Counted from the stretch's first letter, positions 7,188 through 16,933 are shown. The stretch: DNA of 64,000 nucleotides from Rhodoferax sp. TS-BS-61-7 (GCF_002943465.1 NZ_PTQY01000001.1:1054001-1118000), one strand, 5' to 3'. Notes: generated by a model from the letters alone, not told the origin. Numbers and translations: made by a program.

Positions 7188-7958
7188 TCAGGGTTTCGGG
7201 GCGGCTGTGGCAGCCGGGGCGCCCAGGTAGGCTTCACGGATCACACTGGAGCGCGCCAGCAAGGCGGCCGGCCCGCTGGCCACCAGCGTGCCGCGCTCCA
7301 GCACGTAGCCCCGGTCGGCCACGGCCAGCGCCTTCTTCACGTTTTGCTCCACCATCAGCACGGTGGTGCCCGCATCGGCGATGCGCCGGGCAATCGCCAG
7401 CAGTTCGTCCACCATCTTGGGCGCCAGGCCCAGCGAGGGCTCGTCCAGCATCAGGAGGAGCGGCGCACTCATCATGGCGCGCGCTACCGCCACCATTTGT
7501 TGCTCACCGCCGCTCATGGTGCCGGCCAGTTGCTGGGTGCGCTCGCGCAGTTTGGGGAAGTCGACAAAGGCCTGCTCCATGCGGCGCGCACGTTCGGCCT
7601 TGCTGCACAACCAGCCGCCCAGCTCCAGGTTTTCGGTCACCGTCATCTGCGGGAACAACTGGCGGCCCTCGGCCACCAGCGCCATGCCGCGCTGCACGAT
7701 TTCGTTGGTCTTGGTGGGCAGGTCTTCGCCGTTCAGCAGCACCTCGCCCTGGCGCGCGATCAGGCCCGACAAGGCCTTGAGCAGCGTGGTCTTGCCCGCA
7801 CCGTTGGGGCCCAGGATGACCGTGAGACCGGGCTTGATTTCGAGTGACAGATTGCGCAGCACCAGAAACGCGCCATAGCCCGCACTCAAACCGTTGACCT
7901 GCAAATGCGCGCGGGTGGTACCGCCCAGCACAAAGGGGGTGGGTTCAAACCACATCAT
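7188..7958 (-). CDS. Branched-chain-type ABC transporter ATP-binding protein (LivF-like)
   Basis: A 256-residue ABC ATPase of the LivF type. The Walker A motif GPNGAGKTT is near residue 52, the ABC signature TMSGGEQQMVAVARAM near residue 147, and Walker B LLLMLDEPSLGLAP near residue 168. It pairs with the LivG-like ATPase to power uptake through the two permeases. The ATG at 7958 overlaps the upstream stop by 4 bp. It follows the HAAT-family gene order SBP-H-M-G-F. The C terminus has an Ala/Pro-rich tail. Confidence 0.93.
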   Translation of the reverse strand: MMWFEPTPFVLGGTTRAHLQVNGLSAGYGAFLVLRNLSLEIKPGLTVILGPNGAGKTTLLKALSGLIARQGEVLLNGEDLPTKTNEIVQRGMALVAEGRQLFPQMTVTENLELGGWLCSKAERARRMEQAFVDFPKLRERTQQLAGTMSGGEQQMVAVARAMMSAPLLLMLDEPSLGLAPKMVDELLAIARRIADAGTTVLMVEQNVKKALAVADRGYVLERGTLVASGPAALLARSSVIREAYLGAPAATAAPKP

Positions 7959-8710
7959 GCGGGTGCTCCTGCAGGCTCAACCATTTCGTCACCCAGATAG
8001 GCTTCAATCACTTCCGCATTGCGCACCACCTCGGCCGGTGTGCCATCGGCAATCTTGCGGCCTTGGTGCAGCACGATCACGCGCTCTACATGGCGCAACA
8101 GCGTGGTCACCGCGTGTTCAATCCACACCACGGTCAGGTCCAGCTCGTCGCGCATGCGGCGTATCAGTTGCGCCATCGCTTCCACCTCGGATTCGGTCAG
8201 GCCCGCCGCCACTTCGTCCAGCAGCAACATGCGCGGGCGTGTGGCCAGCGCCATGCCAATCTCCAGCAGCCGCTGCTGCGACGGTGTGATGGCTGCCGCT
8301 GGCAGCTCGGCCAGATGCGCCAAACCAATCAGCTCCAGAATGCTCATCGCATCCCGCAGGTGCCAAGGGCCCTCTCGTTTGCGCCCGGCAAACTTCAAAC
8401 CAAACTCGATGTTGGCCACCACCAGCATGTCGGCAAACACGCGCGGTGTCTGAAAGGTACGCGCCACACCGGCCGCTGCGTAATGGTGCGGTGGCCGGCC
8501 ATCCAGGCGTTTGCCTCCGGCCGTGAGCTGGCCCGACGTGGGTGGGGTCACGCCCGAAATAGCGTTGAAAAACGTAGTCTTGCCCGCGCCGTTGGGGCCG
8601 ATGATGCCCACCAGTTCACCAGCGCGAAAACTTGCACTCACCCCGTCCACCGCCGTCAGGCCACCGAACCGCACCGTGATGTCCTGGGCTTGCAGAAATA
8701 CCTCAGACAT
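7955..8710 (-). CDS. Branched-chain-type ABC transporter ATP-binding protein (LivG-like)
   Basis: A 251-residue LivG-type ATPase starting MSEVFLQAQD. Walker A GPNGAGKTT is near residue 37, and Walker B RMLLLDEVAAGLTESE near residue 165. The signature region is TPSQQRLLEIGMAL (about residue 145) instead of the canonical LSGGQ; degenerate signatures occur in LivG proteins but this one lacks both glycines. The ATG at 8710 was preferred because it gives an 8-bp overlap with the LivM-like gene and the family-standard N terminus; the longer in-frame extension reads into livM. Confidence 0.9.
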   Translation of the reverse strand: MSEVFLQAQDITVRFGGLTAVDGVSASFRAGELVGIIGPNGAGKTTFFNAISGVTPPTSGQLTAGGKRLDGRPPHHYAAAGVARTFQTPRVFADMLVVANIEFGLKFAGRKREGPWHLRDAMSILELIGLAHLAELPAAAITPSQQRLLEIGMALATRPRMLLLDEVAAGLTESEVEAMAQLIRRMRDELDLTVVWIEHAVTTLLRHVERVIVLHQGRKIADGTPAEVVRNAEVIEAYLGDEMVEPAGAPA

Positions 8711-9692
8711 GGCGCTTCTCCTTGCGGCCCAGGGCACGCAGCCACTGCTGGCTGTTGCGTCCCCAGTCGGCAAAGGTGCGCCAGCGTAGCGACGCCAGGC
8801 CACCAGGCAAATACAACACACTCAGAATCAGCAGAATGCCCAGCGACATCATGTAAATCTGCGGAAACTGCAGGCGCAGCGTCTCGGCCAGCACGCTGAA
8901 CACAATGGCCGCAATCAACGGGCCCCACAGCGTGGCGGCGCCGCCAATCAGCGCAATCAGCACGGTCTGAAAACCAATGAAAGGGTTGAACACCGTGTGC
9001 GGGTCGATATACGTCCAGCGCACCGACATGGCCGCGCCCACCGCACCGGCAAATGCGGCGGTGAGCGCAAACCCGGCCACCTTCACCAAACGCGTGTTCA
9101 CGCCCAGTGTCTGCGCACGCTGTTCATCGGCACCGATGCCCAGCAGCGCCAGGCCAAAGCGGCTGCGCCGCAGCACGATGGAGCACAACACCGCCAGCAC
9201 AGCCAGCAACAGCACCGTGAGGTAAATCGTGTCGCGCTCGGGCACCACCATCAACACGCGGCCCACGGTGCCAGTGACCGATTTTTCAAAGTAGGTCACC
9301 GCGTGGCGAATCAACTCGGTCATGCCGAAGGTCAGCACCGCAAAGTAGGTGCCGCGCAGGTGCAGCACGGCCGCCCCCATCACCACCGCCACCAGCATGG
9401 CCAGGCCCGCGCCCAGTGCCACGGCCTGCCACCAGGCCAGTTGCTCCAGCACCAGCGCGCTGGTGTAAGCGCCAATGCCAAAGAAGGCAGAGGTGGCCAG
9501 CGACAGGTAACGGGTGCTGCCGCAGAACAGGCCCCAGCTCGACGAGAGGGCCACATACATCAGACAGGTCAACGCCATGGACACCACAAACTCGCTGCCG
9601 TAGTGCGGCAGGGCCAGGGCCCACCCCGCAAACGCCAGCAAGACCAGCAAATCACGCACCAACACTTGGCGGTTGTTCATCAGGCCACTCAT
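8703..9692 (-). CDS. Branched-chain-type ABC transporter permease (LivM-like)
   Basis: A 329-residue inner-membrane permease starting MSGLMNNRQVL. About nine hydrophobic helices are visible and the FGxxAYTSALV segment near residue 68 and the ALIGGAATLWGPLIAAIVF segment near residue 260 are typical of LivM. The start at 9692 overlaps the LivH stop by 4 bp (ATGA); the open frame continues upstream only as a shadow of livH. It forms the translocation pore with the LivH-like protein. Confidence 0.92.
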   Translation of the reverse strand: MSGLMNNRQVLVRDLLVLLAFAGWALALPHYGSEFVVSMALTCLMYVALSSSWGLFCGSTRYLSLATSAFFGIGAYTSALVLEQLAWWQAVALGAGLAMLVAVVMGAAVLHLRGTYFAVLTFGMTELIRHAVTYFEKSVTGTVGRVLMVVPERDTIYLTVLLLAVLAVLCSIVLRRSRFGLALLGIGADEQRAQTLGVNTRLVKVAGFALTAAFAGAVGAAMSVRWTYIDPHTVFNPFIGFQTVLIALIGGAATLWGPLIAAIVFSVLAETLRLQFPQIYMMSLGILLILSVLYLPGGLASLRWRTFADWGRNSQQWLRALGRKEKRHV

Positions 9693-10564
9693 TTCGCAAA
9701 CAGTCCGCGGGGCCGCAACAGCAGCACCGCTATAAAAATGCCGTAGGACAACAAGGCCTTGAGCGAGGGGTTGCTGAAGTGCATGCCCAGCGCCTCCACC
9801 ACGCCCAGCAGCAGGCCACCAGCCAGTGCACCGCCCATGCTGCCAAAACCGCCCAGGGTGATCACGATCAGCGCCGTCACCGTGTAGGGCTCGCCCATGC
9901 TGGGCGTGATGGTGTAGGCCATGGACAGCAGGCAACCCGCTACGCCTGACAAGCCCAGCCCCATGCCAAACATCAGCGGGTGCAGGCGTTTGGTGTCAAT
10001 GCCCACCAGCTGCGCCCCGGTGGGTGACTGCATCAGGGCACGCACGCCCTTGCCCAAGAGCGTGAAGCGCAGCACCAGCATCAGCGCCAGGCTGAACACC
10101 AGGGCCAACGCAAACACCAGCAGCTTGTTGCCGGCAAACTGGGCGTCACCCAGCTTCACCGGGTCGGCCAGGTAGTCGTAACCGCGCAGGTCGCCGCCCC
10201 ACATCCAGGACGCAAAGTTCTGCACCAGGAACATCAGGCCAAAGGCCACCATGAGCCCGCGTGCCTCAAAGATGTCGAGGTTGGGCGAGGTGGCGTTGAG
10301 CCGGCGGAAACACAACCAGTGGATCACCAGGCCCAGTGCCATCATTACGGCAAAGGAGATGGGCACCATCCACAGCGGCGACCAACCCAGGCTGGTGTGC
10401 GCCATCCAGGTCAGGTAGGCCCCCACCATCAAAAACTCGCCATGCGCAATGTTGAGAATGCGCATGAGCCCGTACTGCAGGTTCAGGCCCAAGGCCACCA
10501 GGGCGTAAATGCCCCCGGTGATCAGGCCCGACGCCAGCAACTCCAACCACGAAGCCAATCCCAT
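9689..10564 (-). CDS. Branched-chain-type ABC transporter permease (LivH-like)
   Basis: A 291-residue permease with about eight membrane helices. The N-terminal GGIYALVALGLNLQYGLMRILNIAHGEFLMVGAY region (residues 17-50) is the LivH hallmark, and VITLGGFGSMGGALAGGLLLG near residue 233 is the conserved coupling region. It starts 7 bp after the stop of the substrate-binding protein gene and is coupled by ATGA overlap to the LivM-like gene. Confidence 0.94.
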   Translation of the reverse strand: MGLASWLELLASGLITGGIYALVALGLNLQYGLMRILNIAHGEFLMVGAYLTWMAHTSLGWSPLWMVPISFAVMMALGLVIHWLCFRRLNATSPNLDIFEARGLMVAFGLMFLVQNFASWMWGGDLRGYDYLADPVKLGDAQFAGNKLLVFALALVFSLALMLVLRFTLLGKGVRALMQSPTGAQLVGIDTKRLHPLMFGMGLGLSGVAGCLLSMAYTITPSMGEPYTVTALIVITLGGFGSMGGALAGGLLLGVVEALGMHFSNPSLKALLSYGIFIAVLLLRPRGLFAK

Positions 10565-10571
10565 GGGTGTT

Positions 10572-11771
10572 TTACTTCCAGGCCGGTTTGTTGGCGTTCA
10601 AGGCTGCCGTGGCCAGCTTCTTGGGCCACACCACCTCGAACTCGCCGTTCTGCCACTGGCCCACCGTGCCCGGGGTGGCGGTGTTTTCACTGCCCGTGAA
10701 CTGGATGTCGCCCAAAATGGTCTTGTGCGTGCCGGCAGCGATGTAGTCACGCAGCGCCTTGCGGTCCAGCCCCACCTTGGCCACGGCGGCGGTCAGAATC
10801 TCCAGCCCGGCCCAGGTGGCGCCGCTGGCCCAGCGGTCGGGTTCTTTGCCGGCAAACTTCTTGGTATGGGCATCGAAGTAGGCCTTGGCACCCGGGCTGG
10901 TCTTGCCATTCCATGAGCCCATGCCCAACACACCTTCGGCACCGGCGGGTGTCATCACGTTTTTGTACAACTGAAAAGCCGTGCCCACCGAGGCGTAGAA
11001 GAACTTGGGGTTAAAGCCCACTTCTTTGGCCTGCTTGCTGGCCAGAATGGTGTCGGGCGGGTAGGTGAAGCCAATGAAGGCATCGGGGTTCTTGTCCTTC
11101 ATGGAACGCAACACCGGCGACAGGTCTTTCACACCGGCGGGGTAACTCTTGTCCTCCACCATGCTGATGCCACTGCCCTGCAGCGCCACGCGCAGTGCGG
11201 CGTAGTTTTCCAGGCCAAACAGGTCGTCCACATAGACCACGGCCACGGTCTTGGCGCCGTTGGCCTTGAGCATGTCCACCAGCGCCTCACACATGGGTTT
11301 GGGCTGTTGCAGCAGCAAGAAGAAATACGGCAGCTTCATTTCCACCAGACGCTTGGACAGAGCCGTGGGCGCGAGGAAGGGGTAACCAAAGCGGTTGGCC
11401 AGCGGTGCCACGGCAAAGTTGGCATTGCTGCCCCAGGGCGGCAGCACCAGGTCCACCTTGTCGCTGCCCATGAGTTTTTCGTAGGTGCGGACTACGGTTT
11501 CGGTGTCGCTGCGGTCGTCCGAGCTGATCAACTCGATCGGGCGGCGCACGCCCTTGACCAGCAGTCCACCCGCTGCGTTTTGCTGCTCGGCCCACAGCAG
11601 GTAGTTGGGCTCCTGGCTGACCTGGGCACCGCCAGTCCACGGGCCGGTGCGTGACATGGTGTAACCAATACGCACCGGGGGTTCGGCGGCGAACAGGTGC
11701 GGGGCAAATGCGGCAGCACCGGCTGCGGCGGCCGCGCCTTTGAGCAAGGTGCGTTTTGTGTTCTGGACCAT
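10572..11771 (-). CDS. Periplasmic substrate-binding protein of Liv-type ABC transporter
   Basis: A 399-residue type-I periplasmic binding protein. MVQNTKRTLLKGAAAAAGAAAF with FAAEP gives a signal peptide cleaved near residue 28; the mature part starts PVRIGYTMSRTGPW, like amide/aromatic acid-binding LivK relatives. The ATG at 11771 has a GGAGAC ribosome-binding site at the right spacing; the in-frame extension upstream is not supported. It is first in the five-gene transport operon ending in the aldehyde dehydrogenase, and divergent from the AraC-type regulator at 11945. The ligand cannot be told from the sequence. Confidence 0.9.
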   Translation of the reverse strand: MVQNTKRTLLKGAAAAAGAAAFAPHLFAAEPPVRIGYTMSRTGPWTGGAQVSQEPNYLLWAEQQNAAGGLLVKGVRRPIELISSDDRSDTETVVRTYEKLMGSDKVDLVLPPWGSNANFAVAPLANRFGYPFLAPTALSKRLVEMKLPYFFLLLQQPKPMCEALVDMLKANGAKTVAVVYVDDLFGLENYAALRVALQGSGISMVEDKSYPAGVKDLSPVLRSMKDKNPDAFIGFTYPPDTILASKQAKEVGFNPKFFYASVGTAFQLYKNVMTPAGAEGVLGMGSWNGKTSPGAKAYFDAHTKKFAGKEPDRWASGATWAGLEILTAAVAKVGLDRKALRDYIAAGTHKTILGDIQFTGSENTATPGTVGQWQNGEFEVVWPKKLATAALNANKPAWK

Positions 11772-11944
11772 GGTGTCTCCTGCGCAATGCGGATTTTTGA
11801 GGAATCTGCATCGTAGGAAAAGCGCCCCACATTGGCTTTGCTGGCCGTGCACAAAGCGCTGGCACAAACGCGCAAACCGGCTAGGGATAACCCTTGGCGG
11901 ATCGACGCACCAAAGCGCAGGGGGCCGCCCATAATGCATTCACC

Positions 11945-12931
11945 ATGCACGCCACCGCCCCTGTTGCGCCCCCCCGCCCCCCAGCGGCCCGGGCCATGAG
12001 CACCGACGACTTCGCACCCAAAGAGCGTGCGCCGCTGTGGTGTGAATGGGTGTGGAAACACTTTGGCGGCCTGCGCTCCGACCTGTATGGCGACACCGAC
12101 TTTGACGGCCACCTGAGCACCGGGCGCGCAGGCGACCTGATCCTGACCCGGCTGGAGGCCAACCGCCACCGCGTGGTCCGCACCATGGACATGGTGCGCG
12201 CCAGCGACGAAGGGTATTTAAAAATCGTGGCCCCGCTGCGCGGCCGCGCCGGTGTCGAACAATCGGGCCGACAAGCCTGGGTGAGCCCCGGCGCCTGGAC
12301 CATTTACGACACCACCGCAGACTACCTGATTGCCAACCCCGAGCGGGTGGAACACCTCATTGTGATGGTGCCCAAGGCCCAGTTGGCGGGCCAGGGCCTG
12401 CGCTTGGACACCCTGATGGCACGGCCCGTGGGCGGCGCCACCGGCATTGCACGCGTGGCACTCACCACCATGCGCAGCACCTTTGAAGAGCTGCCCAACA
12501 TGAGCCCCGACGCGGCCCGCGGTGCGGGGGAACTGGTCACGCAGCTAGTGCGGCTCTCGCTGATTGAACTGGCGGGCCAGCACACGCCGCTGACGCAGCG
12601 TGAGGCGCTGAAGGACCGCATCCGCCACCATGTGGCGCTGCACCTGCGGGACCCCGACCTCTCGGTGGACCAGATTGCCACGGCGCTCAACTGCAGCAAA
12701 CGCCACCTCTATAACGCCTTTGCCGACGAACCCCACACGCTGGCCAGCTACATCCAGCACCTGCGGCTGGACGCCTGCCTGCGCGAGCTGCAGCAGGTGG
12801 GTCCGGGTGCGCGGGCCATTACCGACATTGCGCTGCACTGGGGCTTTAACAACCCCTCCCATTTCAGCCGCGTGTTCCGCGAACGCACCGGGCAAAGCCC
12901 CAGCGAATTCCGCCACGCCCTGGTGAACTAA
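11945..12931 (+). CDS. AraC family transcriptional regulator (FeaR-like)
   Basis: A 328-residue regulator counted from the ATG at 11945; an ATG at 11996 (MSTDDFAP) is an equally possible start. The N-terminal part (about residues 35-200, with GYLKIVAPLRGRAGVEQ and SPGAWTIYDTTADY) resembles the AraC-binding-like domain of FeaR and NphR activators. The C-terminal hundred residues hold two helix-turn-helix motifs (LSVDQIATALNCSKRHLYNAF and ITDIALHWGFNNPSHFSRVFRE). It is divergent from the Liv-type operon, 173 bp apart, and is its likely activator. FeaR-type proteins control aromatic amine or aldehyde catabolism, in agreement with the aldehyde dehydrogenase at the end of that operon. Confidence 0.88.
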   Translation: MHATAPVAPPRPPAARAMSTDDFAPKERAPLWCEWVWKHFGGLRSDLYGDTDFDGHLSTGRAGDLILTRLEANRHRVVRTMDMVRASDEGYLKIVAPLRGRAGVEQSGRQAWVSPGAWTIYDTTADYLIANPERVEHLIVMVPKAQLAGQGLRLDTLMARPVGGATGIARVALTTMRSTFEELPNMSPDAARGAGELVTQLVRLSLIELAGQHTPLTQREALKDRIRHHVALHLRDPDLSVDQIATALNCSKRHLYNAFADEPHTLASYIQHLRLDACLRELQQVGPGARAITDIALHWGFNNPSHFSRVFRERTGQSPSEFRHALVN

Positions 12932-12941
12932 AGGGCCCCGC

Positions 12942-13637
12942 TCAGGCGAGCGCGCCCTCGCGCATCAGGGCATCGGGCGCCACGATGTCGATGCGGCCAT
13001 AACCCAGTGCCAACACACCGCTGCGCACAAAGTACTTGAGCTCCTTGGCCAGGGTCTGGCGTGTGACGCCCAGCATCATGGCCAGCTCCTCGTGCGAGAC
13101 CTGCACCTTGGCCCGCGCCTGCAAGGCCATGGTGGTGTCGCCTCGGGAGAGTGCAATCAGGCGCCGGGCCACGCGGGTGCGGGTGGAGCGCAACATGGTG
13201 TCCTCCACCAGGCCAAACAGATTGCGCACGCGCGTGCAGAGCAGGGCCGTGATGCCGTGCGCAAAGCCATTGCGCTGCATCAGGCGCTTGAAGTCGGCCG
13301 CAGGAATCACCAGCAGTTCGGCCTCCTCCAGCGCCGTCACATCGTGGGGCCGTGGCTGGCCGTCGAGCAAGGCGGTTTCACCAAACCAGTTGCCTGCCTC
13401 CATGACCGACAGAATGCCCTCACGCCCGTCTTCTCCGAGCGTGGACACCCGCAAGGTGCCGGTAAGCACACCGTAAAAACCGCCCTGCATATCGCCCTTG
13501 CGGTACACCACGTCGCCTACCTGCAGGGGCTGCAGCACCGCCACCGCCAGCATGGCCTTGCGCTCGGCCACTGGCAATGCCCCAAACCAGGGGTTCGGCG
13601 ACATTCTGCGCAGCAGTTCGGTTTTTGAGTACGCCAT
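12942..13637 (-). CDS. Crp/Fnr family transcriptional regulator
   Basis: A 231-residue protein with an N-terminal cyclic-nucleotide-binding-like beta barrel (about 20-140, GDVVYRKGDMQGGFYGVLTGTLRVS and GNWFGETALLDGQPRPHDVTA) and a C-terminal winged helix (about 160-225, VSHEELAMMLGVTRQTLAKEL as the recognition helix). There is no N-terminal cysteine cluster, so it is not an oxygen-sensing FNR. It is convergent with the AraC gene and divergent from the class II aldolase gene 103 bp away, which it may control. Effector unknown. Confidence 0.9.
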   Translation of the reverse strand: MAYSKTELLRRMSPNPWFGALPVAERKAMLAVAVLQPLQVGDVVYRKGDMQGGFYGVLTGTLRVSTLGEDGREGILSVMEAGNWFGETALLDGQPRPHDVTALEEAELLVIPAADFKRLMQRNGFAHGITALLCTRVRNLFGLVEDTMLRSTRTRVARRLIALSRGDTTMALQARAKVQVSHEELAMMLGVTRQTLAKELKYFVRSGVLALGYGRIDIVAPDALMREGALA

Positions 13638-13740
13638 CCATTTCCCCCCGGTGATTACCCTAGATTGTTCGTTTTTTGACAGTTTAGAGCCTCTGCCGCG
13701 GTTAACGTGACTGCAAACTTACAAATGCAGGAGATATCGC

Positions 13741-14496
13741 ATGGCAAGTACCTCTGTGCAATCGCAGGTCAGCGCTGAGGAATGGAAACTGCGCGTGGAC
13801 CTGGCCGCCTGCTACCGGCTTGTGGCGCACTATGGCTGGAGCGACCTGGTCTTCACCCACATCAGTGCCCGCATCCCCGGCCCCGAACACCATTTCCTCA
13901 TCAACCCCTATGGTCTGATGTTTGACGAAATCACTGCCAGCAGTCTCGTCAAAGTCGACCAGCAGTGCAATAAGCTGATTGACTCACCCTACCCCGTCAA
14001 CCCGGCCGGCTTTGTGATCCACAGTGCGGTGCACGACGCGCGTGAGAACGCGGGCTGTGTGATGCACACCCATACCCGTGCCGGTGTGGCGGTGAGCGCG
14101 CAAAAAGCCGGCATCCTCCCCTTAAGCCAACAATCGACCTTTGTGCTGGCATCGCTGGCCTACCACGACTACGAAGGCGTAGCCTTCCGCGACGAGGAGA
14201 AGCCCCGCTTGCAGGCCGACCTGGGCCAAGCCAATTTTCTGGTGCTGCGCAACCATGGCCTGCTGACCGTAGGCAAAACCATTGCCGATGCGTTTCTGAG
14301 CATGTACACGTTTGAGGCCACCTGCCAAATCCAGATCGGCGCCCAAGCCGGTGGAGAGCTCACCCACGTGAACCCGCAAATCGTCAAAGGCGTGGCCGAG
14401 GCCATGCGCGTGCAAACCGGCGGCTTGGGCGGCGCCTTTGTCTGGCCCGCCCTGATCCGCAAGCTCAACCGCCTGGACCCCAGTTACCAAGAATGA
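13741..14496 (+). CDS. Class II aldolase/adducin family protein
   Basis: A 251-residue protein of the fuculose-phosphate aldolase fold. Zinc-ligand histidines are visible in MHTHTRAGVAVS (near residue 108) and in LRNHGLLTVGKT (near residue 170); HISARIPGPEHHFLINPYGL near residue 40 is the phosphate/substrate loop. GAGATATCGC precedes the ATG, following a good ribosome-binding site (AGGAG at 13729). The stop overlaps the next start by 4 bp, so it is translationally coupled to a GMC oxidoreductase. Known relatives are aldolases, decarboxylases or epimerases of sugar or aromatic metabolites; the exact reaction is not evident. Confidence 0.88.
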   Translation: MASTSVQSQVSAEEWKLRVDLAACYRLVAHYGWSDLVFTHISARIPGPEHHFLINPYGLMFDEITASSLVKVDQQCNKLIDSPYPVNPAGFVIHSAVHDARENAGCVMHTHTRAGVAVSAQKAGILPLSQQSTFVLASLAYHDYEGVAFRDEEKPRLQADLGQANFLVLRNHGLLTVGKTIADAFLSMYTFEATCQIQIGAQAGGELTHVNPQIVKGVAEAMRVQTGGLGGAFVWPALIRKLNRLDPSYQE

Positions 14497-16127
14497 AAAC
14501 CATGCCTCTCCAAGAATTTGATTACATCGTTGTGGGTGGCGGTTCCGCCGGTTGTGTGGTGGCCAGCCGCCTGAGCGAAGACCCGGCCATGTCGGTCTGC
14601 CTGCTCGAAGCCGGCGGCCCCGACACCAGCCCTTTCATCCACGCACCGCTGGGCTTTGCGGCTACCGCGCCGCTGGGTATCTTTAACTGGAACTACGAGA
14701 GCGTGCCCCAGCCCGGCCTGGGCGGGCGCCGTGGGTTTGCCCCGCGCGGCAAGGTCATGGGCGGCAGCAGTTCGCTCAACGCCATGGTCTACACACGTGG
14801 CAACGCCTACGACTACGACCGCTGGGCCGACCTGGGCAACCCGGGCTGGAGCTACCGCGACGTGCTGCCGCTGTTCAAGCAGTCCGAGCACAACCAGTGT
14901 TTTGGCGCCAACGACTTCCGCGGCGTGGGTGGCCCGCTCAACGTGAGTTACCTGCGCAGCCCCAGCCCCCTCAACCAGGCCTTTCTGGACGCCTGTGAAA
15001 GCCAGGGCCTGCCGCGCACGCCTGACTACAACGGCGCCCAGCAATGGGGTTGTGCGCCCGCGCAGGTGACGCAGAAGGACGGTGAACGATGGAGCGCCGC
15101 CAAGGCCTACATCACGCCACACCGCCAGCGCCCCAACCTCACCGTCATTACCCACGCGCACACCTGCAAGGTGCTGCTGGAAGGCAGCAACGAAGACCAG
15201 CACGCCGTGGGTGTGCAGGTCCTGCACCAGGGCCAAACGCTGGAGGTGCGCGCGCGGCGCGAGGTGGTGCTGAGCAGCGGTGCGTTCGGTTCGCCCCAAA
15301 TCCTCATGCTCTCGGGCGTGGGCCCGGCGGACCATCTGCGGGCACACGGAATTCCGGTGCGCCATGTGTTACCCGGTGTGGGCCAGAACCTGCAGGACCA
15401 TGTGACCACGGTGTTGATCTACCGCACGCAGCAGCAGGACGCGACCCTGGGCTTCTCGGCCAAGGGGGCGCTGAATATGGTCAAGTCCGTCTTCGAGTGG
15501 CGCAAGCAGCGCACCGGCTGGATCACCACCAACGTGGCCGAATCGCAGGCCTTCATGAAAACGCGCCCGGACGTAGAAGCCCCCGACATCCAGCTCGCGT
15601 TTTGTACCGGCATCGTGGACGACCACACCCGCAAGGCCCACTTGGGCCATGGCTACACGCTGCACGTCACGCTCATGCGGCCCAAGAGCCGGGGTAGCGT
15701 GACGCTGCAAAGCGCCAAACCCACCGATGCGCCGCTGATCGACCCCGCCTACCTGCAGGACCCCGATGATTTGGACACGCTGGTGCGTGGCACCCAAATG
15801 GGCTTTGACATCATGCAGGCCCCGGCCCTGCAGGCCTGCCGCGGGCAGATGCTCTACCCCATCGAACGCAACAACACGGCGCAGATCAAACAGTTTCTGC
15901 GCGACCACTCTGACACCGAGTACCACCCCATCGGCACCTGCAAGATGGGCCCGGCCAGCGACCCCATGGCCGTGGTGGACGCCGAGCTGCGCGTGCACGG
16001 CCTGCAGCGCCTGCGTGTGGTGGACGCATCCATCATGCCGGACCTAGTGACCGGCAACACCAATGCGCCCACCATCATGATTGCCGAAAAAGCCGCCAAC
16101 ATGATCCGCATGGCCGCACGGGCCTGA
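14493..16127 (+). CDS. GMC family FAD-dependent oxidoreductase (choline dehydrogenase-like)
   Basis: A 544-residue flavoprotein. The FAD-binding motif [20 protein letters not shown] is at residues 10-29; GMC signature 1 ([19 protein letters not shown]) near residue 86; signature 2 ([18 protein letters not shown]) near residue 260; the catalytic His is in [10 protein letters not shown] near residue 478, and the closing [15 protein letters not shown] near residue 520. Such enzymes oxidise alcohols. The start ATG at 14493 overlaps the aldolase stop (ATGA); an ATG three codons later is an alternative. Substrate unknown; the aldolase partner suggests one pathway. Confidence 0.93.
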   Translation: MKTMPLQEFDYIVVGGGSAGCVVASRLSEDPAMSVCLLEAGGPDTSPFIHAPLGFAATAPLGIFNWNYESVPQPGLGGRRGFAPRGKVMGGSSSLNAMVYTRGNAYDYDRWADLGNPGWSYRDVLPLFKQSEHNQCFGANDFRGVGGPLNVSYLRSPSPLNQAFLDACESQGLPRTPDYNGAQQWGCAPAQVTQKDGERWSAAKAYITPHRQRPNLTVITHAHTCKVLLEGSNEDQHAVGVQVLHQGQTLEVRARREVVLSSGAFGSPQILMLSGVGPADHLRAHGIPVRHVLPGVGQNLQDHVTTVLIYRTQQQDATLGFSAKGALNMVKSVFEWRKQRTGWITTNVAESQAFMKTRPDVEAPDIQLAFCTGIVDDHTRKAHLGHGYTLHVTLMRPKSRGSVTLQSAKPTDAPLIDPAYLQDPDDLDTLVRGTQMGFDIMQAPALQACRGQMLYPIERNNTAQIKQFLRDHSDTEYHPIGTCKMGPASDPMAVVDAELRVHGLQRLRVVDASIMPDLVTGNTNAPTIMIAEKAANMIRMAARA

Positions 16128-16200
16128 ACCAAGCGGTAGCATGCACGCTGGCTCCCGGCAGCCTGCCGGGATGGTTCTGCTGCACTGCACAAGGATTCAC

Positions 16201-16809
16201 ATGAAGCTTTATTACTCCCCCGGCGCCTGCTCGCTGTCGCCCCACATCGTGCTACACGAGGCGGGCCTGGCCTACGAGGGCATCCTTACCCCGACCAAGA
16301 CCCACAAGACACCCGACGGCACCGATTTTTACAGCATCAACCCGCTGGGCTACGTGCCTTTTCTGGCGCTGGACGATGGCCGCACCCTGCACGAAGGCCC
16401 GGCCATCGTGCAGTACCTGGCGGACCTGGTGCCTGAGAAAAACCTGGCCCCTGCCAACGGCACCTTCGAGCGTTACAAGCTGCAGGAGTGGCTGACCTTC
16501 ATCGGCACCGAGCTGCACAAGAACTTCTCGCCCCTGTTTAACCCCGCCACCCCCGACGAGGTAAAAACCGCGATAAAAACCCAGTTGCTGTCGCGCCTAG
16601 CCTGGGTCAACGGCGAGCTGGCGGGCAAGGACTACCTGATGGGCAACACCTTCACCGTGGCCGATGCCTACCTCTTCACTGTCAGCAACTGGGCACGCCT
16701 GGTGGGGGTGGATATCGCTGGCCTCACCACCCTGGGCAGCTACCGCGCCCGGGTAGGCGCCCGCCCCGCCGTCGTGGCCGCCATGCACGCCGAAGGCCTG
16801 CGCACCTGA
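16201..16809 (+). CDS. Glutathione S-transferase family protein
   Basis: A 202-residue cytosolic GST of the beta class. The N-terminal thioredoxin-like domain begins [16 protein letters not shown], with the Cys10 of beta-class enzymes, and has the glutathione-binding [24 protein letters not shown] segment (residues 54-77). The all-helical C-terminal domain contains [20 protein letters not shown] (about 145-165). ATG 16201 is used because it begins the canonical fold. It is followed by an intrinsic terminator. Confidence 0.95.
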   Translation: MKLYYSPGACSLSPHIVLHEAGLAYEGILTPTKTHKTPDGTDFYSINPLGYVPFLALDDGRTLHEGPAIVQYLADLVPEKNLAPANGTFERYKLQEWLTFIGTELHKNFSPLFNPATPDEVKTAIKTQLLSRLAWVNGELAGKDYLMGNTFTVADAYLFTVSNWARLVGVDIAGLTTLGSYRARVGARPAVVAAMHAEGLRT

Positions 16810-16826
16810 GTCCCGCTGGCTGGCTG

Positions 16827-16849
16827 CCCAAGGCCCTTTGGGGGTTTTT
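16827..16849 (+). terminator. Intrinsic terminator after the GST gene
   Basis: CCCAAG-GCCC-TTTGGG forms a 6-bp stem (one G-U) with a four-base loop, followed by GG and a run of five T. It begins 18 bp after the GST stop. Confidence 0.6.
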
Positions 16850-16900
16850 GCTATGGTTTTGGTAGCTGCTCGCGCATATTCCACGAGGTCTAGAAGCCAA
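16846..16900 (-). repeat. Dispersed GCGCAAGCAGCT repeat, copy 2 (reverse)
   Basis: Read on the minus strand: TTGGCTTCTAGACC, a variable CTCGTGGAATA stretch, TGCGCGAGCAGCTA, and an AT-rich end with a GCTA/TAGC pairing. It lies in the 313-bp gap between the GST and lrp genes. Confidence 0.7.
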
Positions 16901-16933
16901 AAAGCCCCAGGCTTTGGTAGGCCAGGGGCTTTT
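16899..16933. terminator. Bidirectional terminator-like hairpin
   Basis: AAAAGCCCC (16900-16908) and GGGGCTTTT (16925-16933) pair perfectly, 9 bp, around a 16-nt loop; A- and T-tracts on either side allow function in both directions. The rest of the gap up to 17122 shows no gene; it presumably contains the lrp promoter. Confidence 0.55.
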
